This document shows positions 5,684 through 13,529 of a DNA stretch of 13,544 bases, one piece after another (position 1 is the stretch's first letter; each line of letters starts with the position of its first letter). The notes beneath the pieces are model-generated. The model saw only the letters and a program-made list of their open reading frames with translations, was not told where the DNA came from and made no database searches. This DNA is from an uncultured Ruminococcus sp. (GTDB lineage Bacteria; Bacillota; Clostridia; Oscillospirales; Ruminococcaceae): positions 1 through 13,544 of the forward strand of contig CABQIF010000052.1 of NCBI GenBank assembly GCA_902464115.1, in the 5' to 3' direction. A program made the translations under genes and the position numbers.

Positions 5684-6844
5684 ATGCATCAACCATCTAT
5701 TTTACATCGTGCTTGGGCAGAAATCGACCTGTCCGCTCTGGAAAACAACGTCCGCTGTATTCAGGAAATCCTGCCGGAACACACCGATTTTATGGCAGTC
5801 GTCAAGGCGGATGCTTATGGGCACGGTGATGAAGTAATCTGCACTGCCCTGCACAAGATGGGCATTCGCTGGTTCGCCGTTTCCAATCTTGAAGAAGCCC
5901 TCTCTGTTCGACAGTACTGCCCGGACAGTGAGATCTTTATCTTGGGTTATACCCCGCCGGAACTCGCTCCGGAACTCACCAAACACCACATTATTCAGGG
6001 GGTCATGTCCACGGAATATGCACAGGAACTGGCGGCTCACGCTGGCAGTGAACCGGTTCGGTGTCACATCAAGCTGGATACAGGCATGGGACGCATCGGT
6101 TTCCGCAGTGCTGACCCACAGGCTTGTGTCGAAGAACTGCTGCCGCTGTTTGCACTGCCGCAGCTGAAAATCGAAGGGCTGTATACCCACTTTGCGGTTG
6201 CAGACTGCCCGAACGATGCCGAAAACACCGCTTATACCGACGAACAGGAACGCCGGATTCTTGCCGTTTATGACCTGCTCGCTGAAAACGGGCACCAGTT
6301 ACAGCACCTGCACTTCATGAACAGTGCGGCAACTGTTTACCGCCCGAATCCACGCTGCACACTGGCAAGAGTCGGTATCATTCTGTATGGTCTGCTGCCG
6401 AACTATCCCGTTCCCGTTCCGCTGCCGCTGAAACCAGTCATGACGCTGAAGTCTGTCATCTCCCACATCAAGGAAGCCGAAAAAGGCGACTGCATCAGCT
6501 ACGGCAGAACCTACACCGTTTCGCATCCGTGCCGGATCGCAACTGTTACCATTGGCTATGCAGACGGCTATTCTCGCCTGCTCTCCAATAAGGCATATGC
6601 CATTGTGCACGGCGTTGCCTGCCCAATTGTCGGCAGAGTCTGCATGGATCAATTGATGCTGGATATTTCCGAGGTCAAAGAACCTGTCAAGCCGGGCGAT
6701 GAAGTCACCATGTTCGGAACAGAAGGCAATGTGACCATTACACCGGATGAACTGGCTGCCTTCTATGATACGATCGGATATGAAATCGTCTGCGGCATTT
6801 CAAAGCGTGTACCGAGAGTGGTTGTAAACGGGGAGATCAAATAA
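5684..6844 (+). CDS. alr: Alanine racemase
   Basis: A 386-residue PLP-dependent, cytoplasmic, usually dimeric enzyme that interconverts L- and D-alanine and supplies D-alanine for peptidoglycan. The PLP lysine is K41 in VVKADAYGHG. LDTGMGRIGF (131-140) is the conserved barrel motif. The catalytic tyrosine of ISYGRTY is Y273, and Y292 of GYADGYSR is 19 residues later, the same spacing as Tyr265/Tyr284 in the Geobacillus enzyme. RVCMDQLMLD (318-327) completes the active site in the C-terminal domain. Length and motifs are complete, so it should be active. The start ATG follows GAAAGAAGG (5667-5675) by 8 bases. It is divergent from the SLOG gene, and the next gene begins 70 bases downstream without a clear terminator, so they may be co-transcribed. 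Whether it is the only racemase in the genome cannot be told. Confidence 0.96.
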   Translation: MHQPSILHRAWAEIDLSALENNVRCIQEILPEHTDFMAVVKADAYGHGDEVICTALHKMGIRWFAVSNLEEALSVRQYCPDSEIFILGYTPPELAPELTKHHIIQGVMSTEYAQELAAHAGSEPVRCHIKLDTGMGRIGFRSADPQACVEELLPLFALPQLKIEGLYTHFAVADCPNDAENTAYTDEQERRILAVYDLLAENGHQLQHLHFMNSAATVYRPNPRCTLARVGIILYGLLPNYPVPVPLPLKPVMTLKSVISHIKEAEKGDCISYGRTYTVSHPCRIATVTIGYADGYSRLLSNKAYAIVHGVACPIVGRVCMDQLMLDISEVKEPVKPGDEVTMFGTEGNVTITPDELAAFYDTIGYEIVCGISKRVPRVVVNGEIK

Positions 6845-6914
6845 TTATTTTGCATCATCGAAAGCAGCACGGGGTTTCAGCGGCTTTCCCAAGCCCTTTG
6901 AAAGGAGATTTTTT

Positions 6915-9900
6915 GTGAGTGAAATCAAATTGCAGCAGAAGGCTGCGTATACGCTCGGCATTGACGTTGGTTCTACCACCGTCAAAACCGTCATTTTAGA
7001 TGCAGACCATCACGTCCTGCACAGTACCTATCAGCGGCACTTTTCCAAAGTCAAGGAAGCCGTTTCTGAACAACTGCAAGCCATTATCCAGGAGCATCCG
7101 GCAACGCTGTTCTCGGTGCATATGACTGGTTCTGCCGGTCTGGGACTTGCAACTGCTGCAAAAATCCCCTTTGTACAGGAAGTGCATGCTGCTTTTCTCG
7201 CCGTAAAAGAACGCTATCCCGAAGCAGATGCCGTCATCGAACTGGGCGGAGAAGATGCAAAAATTATCTTCCTCACCGGCGGCGTGGAACAACGTATGAA
7301 CGGCTCTTGTGCTGGCGGTACGGGGGCTTTTATCGACCAGATGGCAACCTTGCTGGATGTCACGGTGGATGAACTCGACCAGATGGCATTGCAGGCAGAC
7401 CGCACCTACCCCATCGCTGCACGCTGCGGCGTTTTCGCAAAGTCGGACATTCAGCCGCTGCTGAATCAGGGAGCAAAACGGGAAAATGTCGCTGCTAGCA
7501 TTTATCAGGCGGTGGTAGACCAGACGGTTTCCGGTCTGGCTCAGGGGCGGAAAATTCAAGGGCACGTGCTCTTCTTAGGTGGCCCACTCTCTTTCCTGCA
7601 AGGGCTGCGGAATGCCTTCATGCAGACGCTGCACCTAGATGCAGAACATGCGATTTTCCCCGTAGATGGCAGAACATTCGTTGCCTATGGCTGTGCCCTT
7701 GCTGCAGAAAACAGTGCGGATAAACCTGTCACAGGCGAAGCCCTGCTGAAACAAATCGAATCCGCTGAAACCAATCATACAGTGATTGCTGACAAGCCGC
7801 TGTTCGGCTATCAGGAGGAATACGACCGCTTCCGAGAACGACATGCACAAAACGATGTTGTTCATGGCGACCTGCATACCTATCAGGGCAATGCCTATTT
7901 AGGCGTGGATGCTGGTTCGACTACCACAAAAGTGGCGTTGATCGGCGAGGACAATTCCCTGCTCTATTCCTTCTATGAAACCAACAAGGGGCAGCCGCTT
8001 GAATGCGTGAAGCGTGCTCTCGAAACCCTCTACCAGAAAAAGAATCCGAACCTGAAAATCTGCGGCAGTGCAGTCACTGGCTACGGCGAAGAAATGCTGA
8101 AAGCAGGACTTGGCATTGATTTCGGCATTGTCGAAACTGTTGCCCACTTCCGAGCAGCAGAGTTTTTCTGTCCAGATGTGGATTTTATCATTGACATCGG
8201 CGGGCAGGATATCAAGTGCTTCCAGATTAAAAACGGAGCAATTGACAGCATTATGCTGAATGAAGCCTGCTCCTCCGGATGCGGTTCCTTCATTCAGGCA
8301 TTCGCCAATGCTCTGGGATATGATGTTGCGGAATTTGCAAAGTTAGGCTTGTTTGCAGAACGTCCGGTTGACCTTGGTTCTCGCTGTACCGTCTTTATGA
8401 ACAGCAGTGTCAAACAGGCACAGAAAGACGGTGCAACGGTTGCCGATATTTCCGCTGGTCTGTCCGGTTCGATTGTCAAAAATGCAATTTATAAAGTCAT
8501 CCGTGCAAAGTCACCGGAAGACCTCGGAAAACACATTGTTGTACAGGGCGGCACGTTCCTGAATGATGCCGTGTTACGTTGTTTTGAACGAGAGATGGGA
8601 CGGGATGTCATCCGTCCGGCAATCTCTGGGCTGATGGGAGCGTTTGGGGCTGCGATTTATGCCAAGGAACACACCTCCGGCAGCAGCACGCTGCTCTCCC
8701 TGATGGATTTACACACCCTCACCTATCGCACACAGAATACCACCTGCAACGGCTGCACGGCACACTGCAACCTACAAATTCTGCGGTTCTCAAACGGGAA
8801 ACGCTTCATTGCCGGCAACCGCTGCGAACGGGGTGCAGGGGTTTCTAAGAAAGACCAGATTCCGAATCTGGTTGACTGGAAATATGAAACGCTTCGCTCT
8901 CTCACCGACCGCCAGCCGGAACAGCCAAAGGCAACTGTTGGCTTGCCGATGGCACTGCACTATTACGACCAGCTGCCATTGTGGTATACCTTCTTCACGG
9001 ATCTGGGCTTTGCTGTGAAACTCTCTGAAGAGAGCACCCGAAAGACTTACTACAAAGGACAGAGCACCATTCCGTCTGATACGGTTTGCTATCCGGCAAA
9101 GCTGGCACACGGACACATTGAAAGCCTGCTGGAACAGAACGTGGATTTCATTTTCTATCCGTGCATGACTTACAATCTGGACGAGGGCGACTCTGATAAT
9201 CATTATAACTGCCCAGTCGTTGCCTATTATCCGGAATTGCTGCTGGCAAACAACGAAAAACTAAACGAACAGAATTTCCTGCATCCATTCCTAGACCTGA
9301 ACCGCCGGAAACATCTGATTACGGTTTTATATGCCTGTCTGTCTGACTACGCCACCAAGAAAGAAATTGCAGCGGCTCTCGAACATGGTTTTGCTGCACT
9401 GGAACAGTACCGCAACCAGATCGCCCAGACGGCTCAGGAAATTGTCCGGCAGGCAAGAGCGGCTGGAAAGACGATTCTGGTTCTCGCTGGCAGACCATAC
9501 CACATTGACCCAGAAATCAACCACGGCATCCACAAGCTCATCAGCAGCCTTGGCATGGCAGTCATTACCGAAGACAGCATTGCCGAACTCGCACACACAC
9601 CGGAATTGCAGGCACTCAACCAGTGGACGTATCACTCCAGAATGTATCGGGCTGCCCAGTATGTCACAACACAGCCGGATTTCCAACTGGTACAGCTGGT
9701 ATCATTCGGCTGCGGCATTGATGCCATCACTACGGACGAAGTTCGCCGGATTCTGGAACAGAGCGGAAAACTCTATACCCAACTGAAGATTGATGAAATC
9801 AGCAACTTGGGTGCTGCAAAAATCCGGCTGCGAAGTTTAAAGGCTGCCATTGGTGCAGACGTTCCGCAAAAGCCGGCAGCTGCTCCATCCGAAGTCGCAC

Positions 9901-9932
9901 CGAAGAACGAAAAAGAACCCGTGTCTGTATAA
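6915..9932 (+). CDS. Acyl-CoA dehydratase activase-related protein: two activase ATPase domains plus DUF2229
   Basis: A 1005-residue cytoplasmic protein combining two HgdC/BcrAD-type ATPase domains and an HgdB-like DUF2229 module. Activase domain 1 (about 12-265) has the phosphate loop DVGSTTVK (17-24) and cysteines C132 (NGSCAGGTG) and C171 (ARCGVF). Domain 2 (about 327-590) has DAGSTTTK (332-339), C452/C456 (ACSSGCGS) and C491 (SRCTVF). In activases such cysteines hold a [4Fe-4S] cluster between subunits, and ATP hydrolysis drives low-potential electron transfer. A Cys-rich strip follows (C611, C614, C618, C637), then DUF2229 with DTVCYPAK (C725), FYPC (C750) and SFGCG (C933). The Pro/Ala/Lys-rich tail (about 983-1005) resembles a linker. 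The GTG start follows AAAGGAGA by 6 bases. The substrate is unknown. In many Bacillota this protein is fused to the product of the next gene. Confidence 0.88.
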   Translation: MSEIKLQQKAAYTLGIDVGSTTVKTVILDADHHVLHSTYQRHFSKVKEAVSEQLQAIIQEHPATLFSVHMTGSAGLGLATAAKIPFVQEVHAAFLAVKERYPEADAVIELGGEDAKIIFLTGGVEQRMNGSCAGGTGAFIDQMATLLDVTVDELDQMALQADRTYPIAARCGVFAKSDIQPLLNQGAKRENVAASIYQAVVDQTVSGLAQGRKIQGHVLFLGGPLSFLQGLRNAFMQTLHLDAEHAIFPVDGRTFVAYGCALAAENSADKPVTGEALLKQIESAETNHTVIADKPLFGYQEEYDRFRERHAQNDVVHGDLHTYQGNAYLGVDAGSTTTKVALIGEDNSLLYSFYETNKGQPLECVKRALETLYQKKNPNLKICGSAVTGYGEEMLKAGLGIDFGIVETVAHFRAAEFFCPDVDFIIDIGGQDIKCFQIKNGAIDSIMLNEACSSGCGSFIQAFANALGYDVAEFAKLGLFAERPVDLGSRCTVFMNSSVKQAQKDGATVADISAGLSGSIVKNAIYKVIRAKSPEDLGKHIVVQGGTFLNDAVLRCFEREMGRDVIRPAISGLMGAFGAAIYAKEHTSGSSTLLSLMDLHTLTYRTQNTTCNGCTAHCNLQILRFSNGKRFIAGNRCERGAGVSKKDQIPNLVDWKYETLRSLTDRQPEQPKATVGLPMALHYYDQLPLWYTFFTDLGFAVKLSEESTRKTYYKGQSTIPSDTVCYPAKLAHGHIESLLEQNVDFIFYPCMTYNLDEGDSDNHYNCPVVAYYPELLLANNEKLNEQNFLHPFLDLNRRKHLITVLYACLSDYATKKEIAAALEHGFAALEQYRNQIAQTAQEIVRQARAAGKTILVLAGRPYHIDPEINHGIHKLISSLGMAVITEDSIAELAHTPELQALNQWTYHSRMYRAAQYVTTQPDFQLVQLVSFGCGIDAITTDEVRRILEQSGKLYTQLKIDEISNLGAAKIRLRSLKAAIGADVPQKPAAAPSEVAPKNEKEPVSV

Positions 9933-9945
9933 CAAGTGCGGACTG

Positions 9946-9967
9946 CTGCCGGAATTCGTTCCGGCAG
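9946..9967 (+). other. Intercistronic hairpin with TTCG loop
   Basis: CTGCCGGAA (9946-9954) pairs perfectly with TTCCGGCAG (9959-9967) around a TTCG tetraloop, 13 bases after the stop of the upstream gene. No T-run follows, so it is not a standard terminator. In the shared mRNA it could protect the upstream message or set the ratio of the two proteins. Confidence 0.6.
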
Positions 9968-10010
9968 ACGCTCCCCTGTTTGCAGGCTGTTTGCAAGGAG
10001 TTTGTGATTT

Positions 10011-11237
10011 ATGCAATATCAGCAATTTACCCCCGAAATGCGGAAAACGCACACCATCTTAGTGCCGAATATGCTGCCCATTCACTTTCGGCTGTTGATC
10101 TCCATCTTCGGTCAGTTCGGTTACAACATGGAACTACTGGAATCCTCCTCCCGTACGGTCGTAGAAGAGGGATTGAAAAACGTTCACAACGATACCTGTT
10201 ACCCAGCATTGCTTGTTGTTGGGCAATTTATGGAGGCTCTAAAAAGCGGCAAATATGACCCGGACAAAACTGCCCTGCTCATCACCCAGACGGGCGGCGG
10301 CTGTCGGGCATCCAACTACATTCATCTGCTCCGGAAATGCATGGCACAGCAGTTCCCACAAGTTCCGGTTATCTCTCTGAACTTTGCCGGACTTGAAAAA
10401 GCAAGCGGCTTTCAACTGACACTGCCGCTCTGCATCAAGCTGGTTTATGGTGTTCTGTATGCCGACTTGCTCATGACCATCTACAACCAGTGCCGCCCCT
10501 ATGAACTGAATGAGGGCGAATCGCAAAAGACACTGGAACAGTGGCAAGACAAACTGGACAAGCTGTTCCGCACAAATGATTACCGCCACACAAAGAAATG
10601 GTATCGGGCAATGCTGGAGGATTTCGCAGCGATTCCCAGAAGTCAGAAGCCGAAAATTCGGGTCGGCATCATCGGGGAAATTTATGTCAAGTATTCTCCG
10701 CTCGCCAACAACCACCTCGAAGACTTCCTGTTGCAAGAGGGCTGCGAACCAGTCGTTCCAACGCTGATGTCATTCATTCTGTACTGTGCAGCAAACTCGG
10801 AAAACAATGCAAAACTCTATCAATATCGCAACTTACATACCGCATTGTTCGGCATTGGCTACAAGTTCTTACACAGCAAGCAGATGGAAACCATCCGCTG
10901 TATGCAGGAACATGGCGTATTTACACCAATGCATGACTTTGAAGAACTGCGGAAAGCGGCTGACAAATATACCAATCAGGGCATCTGTATGGGCGAAGGC
11001 TGGATGATTACCGCTGAAATGGCGGTGCTGGTTGAACATGGCATTAAAAACATTATCTGCACCCAGCCGTTCGGCTGTCTGCCGAATCACATTGTGGCAA
11101 AGGGGATGTCCCGTACCATCAAGCAGGCTTACCCAGAAGCAAATATTGTTGCCATCGACTATGACCCCGGTGCAACAAAGGTCAATCAGGAAAACCGCAT
11201 CAAGCTGATGCTTGCCTCGGCAGCCGCAGAAAAATAA
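10011..11237 (+). CDS. HgdB-like 2-hydroxyacyl-CoA dehydratase/double-cubane-type protein (C-terminal half of the usual fusion)
   Basis: A 408-residue protein matching the C-terminal HgdB-like module (COG3580 type) of the large activase fusion. Recognisable parts: the entry segment FTPEMRKTHTILVPNMLPIH (6-25), NDTCYPALLVVGQF (C63), TQTGGGCRASNY (C98), GIIGEIYVKYSP (219-230), and ICMGEGWM with CTQPFGCLPNH (C326, C350, C356). Such cysteines bind an iron-sulfur cluster that accepts electrons from the ATPase modules. The start ATG has AAGGAG (9995-10000) 10 bases upstream. The gene is in the same reading frame as its upstream neighbour, 78 bases later, with stops at 9930 and 10005. The break falls at the flexible linker and each half is intact. 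It is therefore read as a true two-gene version rather than a broken gene. Substrate unknown. Confidence 0.86.
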   Translation: MQYQQFTPEMRKTHTILVPNMLPIHFRLLISIFGQFGYNMELLESSSRTVVEEGLKNVHNDTCYPALLVVGQFMEALKSGKYDPDKTALLITQTGGGCRASNYIHLLRKCMAQQFPQVPVISLNFAGLEKASGFQLTLPLCIKLVYGVLYADLLMTIYNQCRPYELNEGESQKTLEQWQDKLDKLFRTNDYRHTKKWYRAMLEDFAAIPRSQKPKIRVGIIGEIYVKYSPLANNHLEDFLLQEGCEPVVPTLMSFILYCAANSENNAKLYQYRNLHTALFGIGYKFLHSKQMETIRCMQEHGVFTPMHDFEELRKAADKYTNQGICMGEGWMITAEMAVLVEHGIKNIICTQPFGCLPNHIVAKGMSRTIKQAYPEANIVAIDYDPGATKVNQENRIKLMLASAAAEK

Positions 11238-11258
11238 ATATTTTATCAACAAAAAAAG

Positions 11259-11289
11259 AAAACGGACAGCTGGATGTTGTCCGTTTTTT
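11259..11289 (+). terminator. Intrinsic terminator after the activase/HgdB pair
   Basis: AAAACGGACA (11259-11268) pairs with TGTCCGTTTT (11278-11287), loop of 9, followed by more T. A-rich sequence precedes it (11251-11257), so it may also work in reverse. It ends the operon that starts at or after alr. Confidence 0.9.
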
Positions 11290-11318
11290 CATTTTTGCTC
11301 CACAAAATCGGAAAAAGA

Positions 11319-11415
11319 TTCAACGATTTTTACAGTTTTGCTATAAAAACTTGCGTTCCATTTCCCGTTTTGTCGAATTCCATGCATTGACCGAAACCTG
11401 TTTTCGTGCTATAAT
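11319..11415 (+). promoter_or_regulatory. Promoter (and weaker second promoter) of the C39/GT2 operon
   Basis: The main promoter is TTGACC (11387-11392), a 17-base spacer and a perfect TATAAT (11410-11415), with a start near 11422 and a leader of about 40 bases. A second, weaker match lies upstream: TTCAAC (11319-11324), 17 bases, TATAAA (11342-11347). The rest of this intergenic stretch (11290-11460) shows no gene or clear operator. Confidence 0.8.
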
Positions 11416-11460
11416 AAGGAGAAACCACAAAATAGAAATTAGAAAGGTGGGATTGCTCTT

Positions 11461-12414
11461 ATGGCAGAGTCTGCAACACCACATGCCCCCCGACCGAAAA
11501 AGCGTGTGACCCGCACACAAGCCAGAAACCGGCGAATCATCGCCTTGTTATTGCTGGCATTGTTCGTCTTTCTCATCCGGAAAGGCTGCGTTGCCTGTGT
11601 TCACTCCCATAATGACAAAAAAAACAATACCGCTGCGGTAACAACCACCACCACAGAGGAAACCACAACGGTTCCCGAACCAGCATCCATGATGCCAGAA
11701 ACAACGGCTCCCGAACCAACCCCTACTATTCCACAAACTACGGTCACTGACCCGCCAACTTCAGAGTATTTGATTTCTGGTGACCTGCCCACAACCTATT
11801 CCATGGAAGTTGACCCGATTTTACAGCTGCCGGAACTGCCGACTGGCTGCGAAGTTACAACGCTTGCCATGCTGCTGGATGCAGTTGGATTCCAAGTGGA
11901 CAAAGTTCAGCTGGCGGAAGGCTATTTAACTTGCAAGAGTGAAGGAGAAGCAACCTTCCAGCAGGCATTCATCGGTTCGCCGTACGACTCTGCCGGCTAT
12001 GGCTGTTATGCTCCAGTTATCGTAGACACTGCCCGGAAATATCTTGCTGCACAGAACAGCGGCAGAATCGTCAAAGACCTCACAGGGGCAAAGTTTGAAG
12101 ACTTGCTCCGGGAAGTTGCCAGCAATCATCCGGTTGCCATCTGGGCAAGTATTGACCTTGTGGATATTCAGGAAGTTTATGCATACACCATTTACAACTA
12201 CACCGAAACCAACAGCGATGGCAGTACATCCACCCCAAAGGATTTGGATGTCTATTGGTTGGAAAACGAACACGTCTACTTGCTCAAGGGCTATGACTTA
12301 GATCGCAATGTTGTCATTGTCAACGACTCGTTAAACGGCGAAATGGAATATGACATGAATCGGTTCAAAGAATGCTATGAACAGTGCTACAAACAAGCAG
12401 TTATTATTTATTAA
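11461..12414 (+). CDS. Membrane-anchored C39-like cysteine peptidase family protein
   Basis: A 317-residue predicted cell-surface protein. A basic N-terminus (KKRVTRTQARNRR) precedes one membrane helix (about 26-40, LLLLALFVFLI), then a Thr/Pro/Glu-rich linker (about 58-105). Such linkers are frequent in surface proteins of ruminococci. The globular domain (about 115-317) fits the C39-like peptidase fold (Peptidase_C39_2). The expected catalytic cysteine is C130 in LPTGCEVTTLAML, the histidine H271 in ENEHVYLLKGYD, and the aspartate D289 in VIVNDS. The active site would face outside. The substrate is unknown, and some members of this group may not be proteases. The ATG follows AGAAAGGTGG (11441-11450) by 10 bases. 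It is the first gene of an operon with the glycosyltransferase 23 bases downstream, suggesting envelope or surface polymer work. Confidence 0.85.
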   Translation: MAESATPHAPRPKKRVTRTQARNRRIIALLLLALFVFLIRKGCVACVHSHNDKKNNTAAVTTTTTEETTTVPEPASMMPETTAPEPTPTIPQTTVTDPPTSEYLISGDLPTTYSMEVDPILQLPELPTGCEVTTLAMLLDAVGFQVDKVQLAEGYLTCKSEGEATFQQAFIGSPYDSAGYGCYAPVIVDTARKYLAAQNSGRIVKDLTGAKFEDLLREVASNHPVAIWASIDLVDIQEVYAYTIYNYTETNSDGSTSTPKDLDVYWLENEHVYLLKGYDLDRNVVIVNDSLNGEMEYDMNRFKECYEQCYKQAVIIY

Positions 12415-12437
12415 AGAGATAGGGAGTATTGGAAGCA

Positions 12438-13418
12438 ATGAAATTAATGATACAGATTCCCTGCTACAATGAAGCAGAAACCCTCGGGCTGGCGATTCAC
12501 GACCTGCCTACACACATTGACGGCATTGATACGATTGAATACCTCATCATCAATGACGGCAGCAAAGATGCAACCGTAGAGGCTGCCCGAAAGTTAGGCG
12601 TTCATCATATTGTTTCGTTCCGCCGCAACAAGGGACTCGCAAGAGGCTTTTTAGCCGGACTGGATGCCTGTCTACGGCTAGGAGCTGACATCATTGTCAA
12701 CACCGATGCGGACAACCAGTATTGCGGAGCGGACATTGAAAAACTGGTACAGCCGATTCTACAAAAGAAAGCCGATATGGTCATTGGCGAACGTCCGATT
12801 GATGAAACAGAACACTTCTCATGGAAGAAAAAGAAATTTCAGCATTTGGGAAGCTGGGTGGTACGGGTTGCCTCTCAGACGGATGTTCCGGACGCACCGA
12901 GCGGATTCCGTGCCTATTCCAGAGAGGCAGCCATGCGGATGAACGTGGTCAACGAATACACCTACACGCTGGAAACCATCATTCAGGCAGGACAAAGCAA
13001 GATGGCAATCGGTTCTGTACCGATTCGCACGAATCCGGAAACCCGTCCATCCCGTCTGTTCTCCAGTATGTGGCGATATATGAAACGCTCTGCTTCTGTC
13101 ATTACCCGTTCTTTTGTCATGTATAAACCGCTGAAATTCTTCGGCACACTGGGCACTGTGATTTTTGCACTGGGCGTTCTGCTGGGAATTCGGTTCTTGG
13201 TTTATCTCGGCATGGGCGAGGGCAGCGGTCACGTACAGTCCCTGATTTTAACGGCAGTACTGCTGATGATTGGATTTCAAACGATTATCATGGGATTGCT
13301 GGGGGATACGGTTGCAGCGAATCGAAAGATTTTGGAAGATGTACAGTATCATGTACGGAAGATGGATTATGACGACCATCCGGCAACGGAATTAGAAGAT
13401 GATCAGCCAACTGCTTAA
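12438..13418 (+). CDS. GT2-family glycosyltransferase with two C-terminal membrane helices
   Basis: A 326-residue membrane-bound family 2 glycosyltransferase, similar in layout to dolichol/polyprenyl-phosphate sugar transferases. GT-A motifs: IPCYNEAETL (7-16), IINDGSKD (37-44), and NTDADNQY (88-95) with the DXD metal and sugar-nucleotide site. The stretch TRPSRLFSSMWRYMKRSAS (202-220) is an amphipathic segment typical of this subgroup. Two helices follow (about 233-256 and 268-289), then a charged cytosolic tail. It probably moves a sugar from a nucleotide donor to a lipid phosphate or surface glycan at the inner face of the membrane; donor and acceptor are unknown. An in-frame TTG at 12429 would sit only two bases after the ribosome site GGGAG (12422-12426), so the ATG at 12438 is preferred. 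It is co-transcribed with the C39-like gene. Confidence 0.88.
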   Translation: MKLMIQIPCYNEAETLGLAIHDLPTHIDGIDTIEYLIINDGSKDATVEAARKLGVHHIVSFRRNKGLARGFLAGLDACLRLGADIIVNTDADNQYCGADIEKLVQPILQKKADMVIGERPIDETEHFSWKKKKFQHLGSWVVRVASQTDVPDAPSGFRAYSREAAMRMNVVNEYTYTLETIIQAGQSKMAIGSVPIRTNPETRPSRLFSSMWRYMKRSASVITRSFVMYKPLKFFGTLGTVIFALGVLLGIRFLVYLGMGEGSGHVQSLILTAVLLMIGFQTIIMGLLGDTVAANRKILEDVQYHVRKMDYDDHPATELEDDQPTA

Positions 13419-13452
13419 TTTATGAGGAACGCTAAAAACTGCGGACAAAATG

Positions 13453-13527
13453 AAATGCTCCCCTTTTGTTAGACAATGTGGTATAATAGAAATATACCGA
13501 AATTGAAACTAACGAAAGGGGGCATTT
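13453..13527. repeat. Strong inverted repeat around the promoter and ribosome site of the last gene
   Basis: The arm at 13453-13472 pairs with 13509-13527 over 19 base pairs, with one bulged T (13459) and one T-G wobble. The right arm contains the ribosome site GAAAGGGGG and is followed by a T-run up to the ATG at 13530. The 36 bases between the arms hold a TATAAT box and a nested repeat, GGTATA (13480-13485)/TATACC (13493-13498). In a transcript reading through from the glycosyltransferase gene, the hairpin would hide the ribosome site or terminate. A transcript from the internal promoter would lack the left arm. Confidence 0.7.
13479..13487 (+). promoter_or_regulatory. Extended -10 promoter of the right-edge gene
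   Basis: TGGTATAAT: a perfect TATAAT (13482-13487) with the TGn extension. No -35 match is found at 16-18 bases. Transcription would begin near 13494, about 36 bases before the ATG. Confidence 0.65.
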
Positions 13528-13529
13528 TT

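Noticed and set aside
6845..6914. Terminator or new promoter between alr and the activase gene
   Set aside because: GAAAGC (6860-6865)/GCTTTC (6883-6888) is a weak stem with a 17-base loop and no T-run. The best promoter-like boxes (TTGTAA 6822) have no proper partner.
9930..10010. Pseudogene by nonsense mutation in a fused activase gene
   Set aside because: Two in-frame stops, a fresh ribosome site and ATG, a linker-like tail and intact motifs on both sides favour two functional genes. Sequencing error would need two separate faults.
12429..12437. TTG at 12429 as start of the glycosyltransferase
   Set aside because: It lies two bases from the ribosome site, which is too close. The ATG at 12438 has an 11-base spacing and still precedes the first motif.
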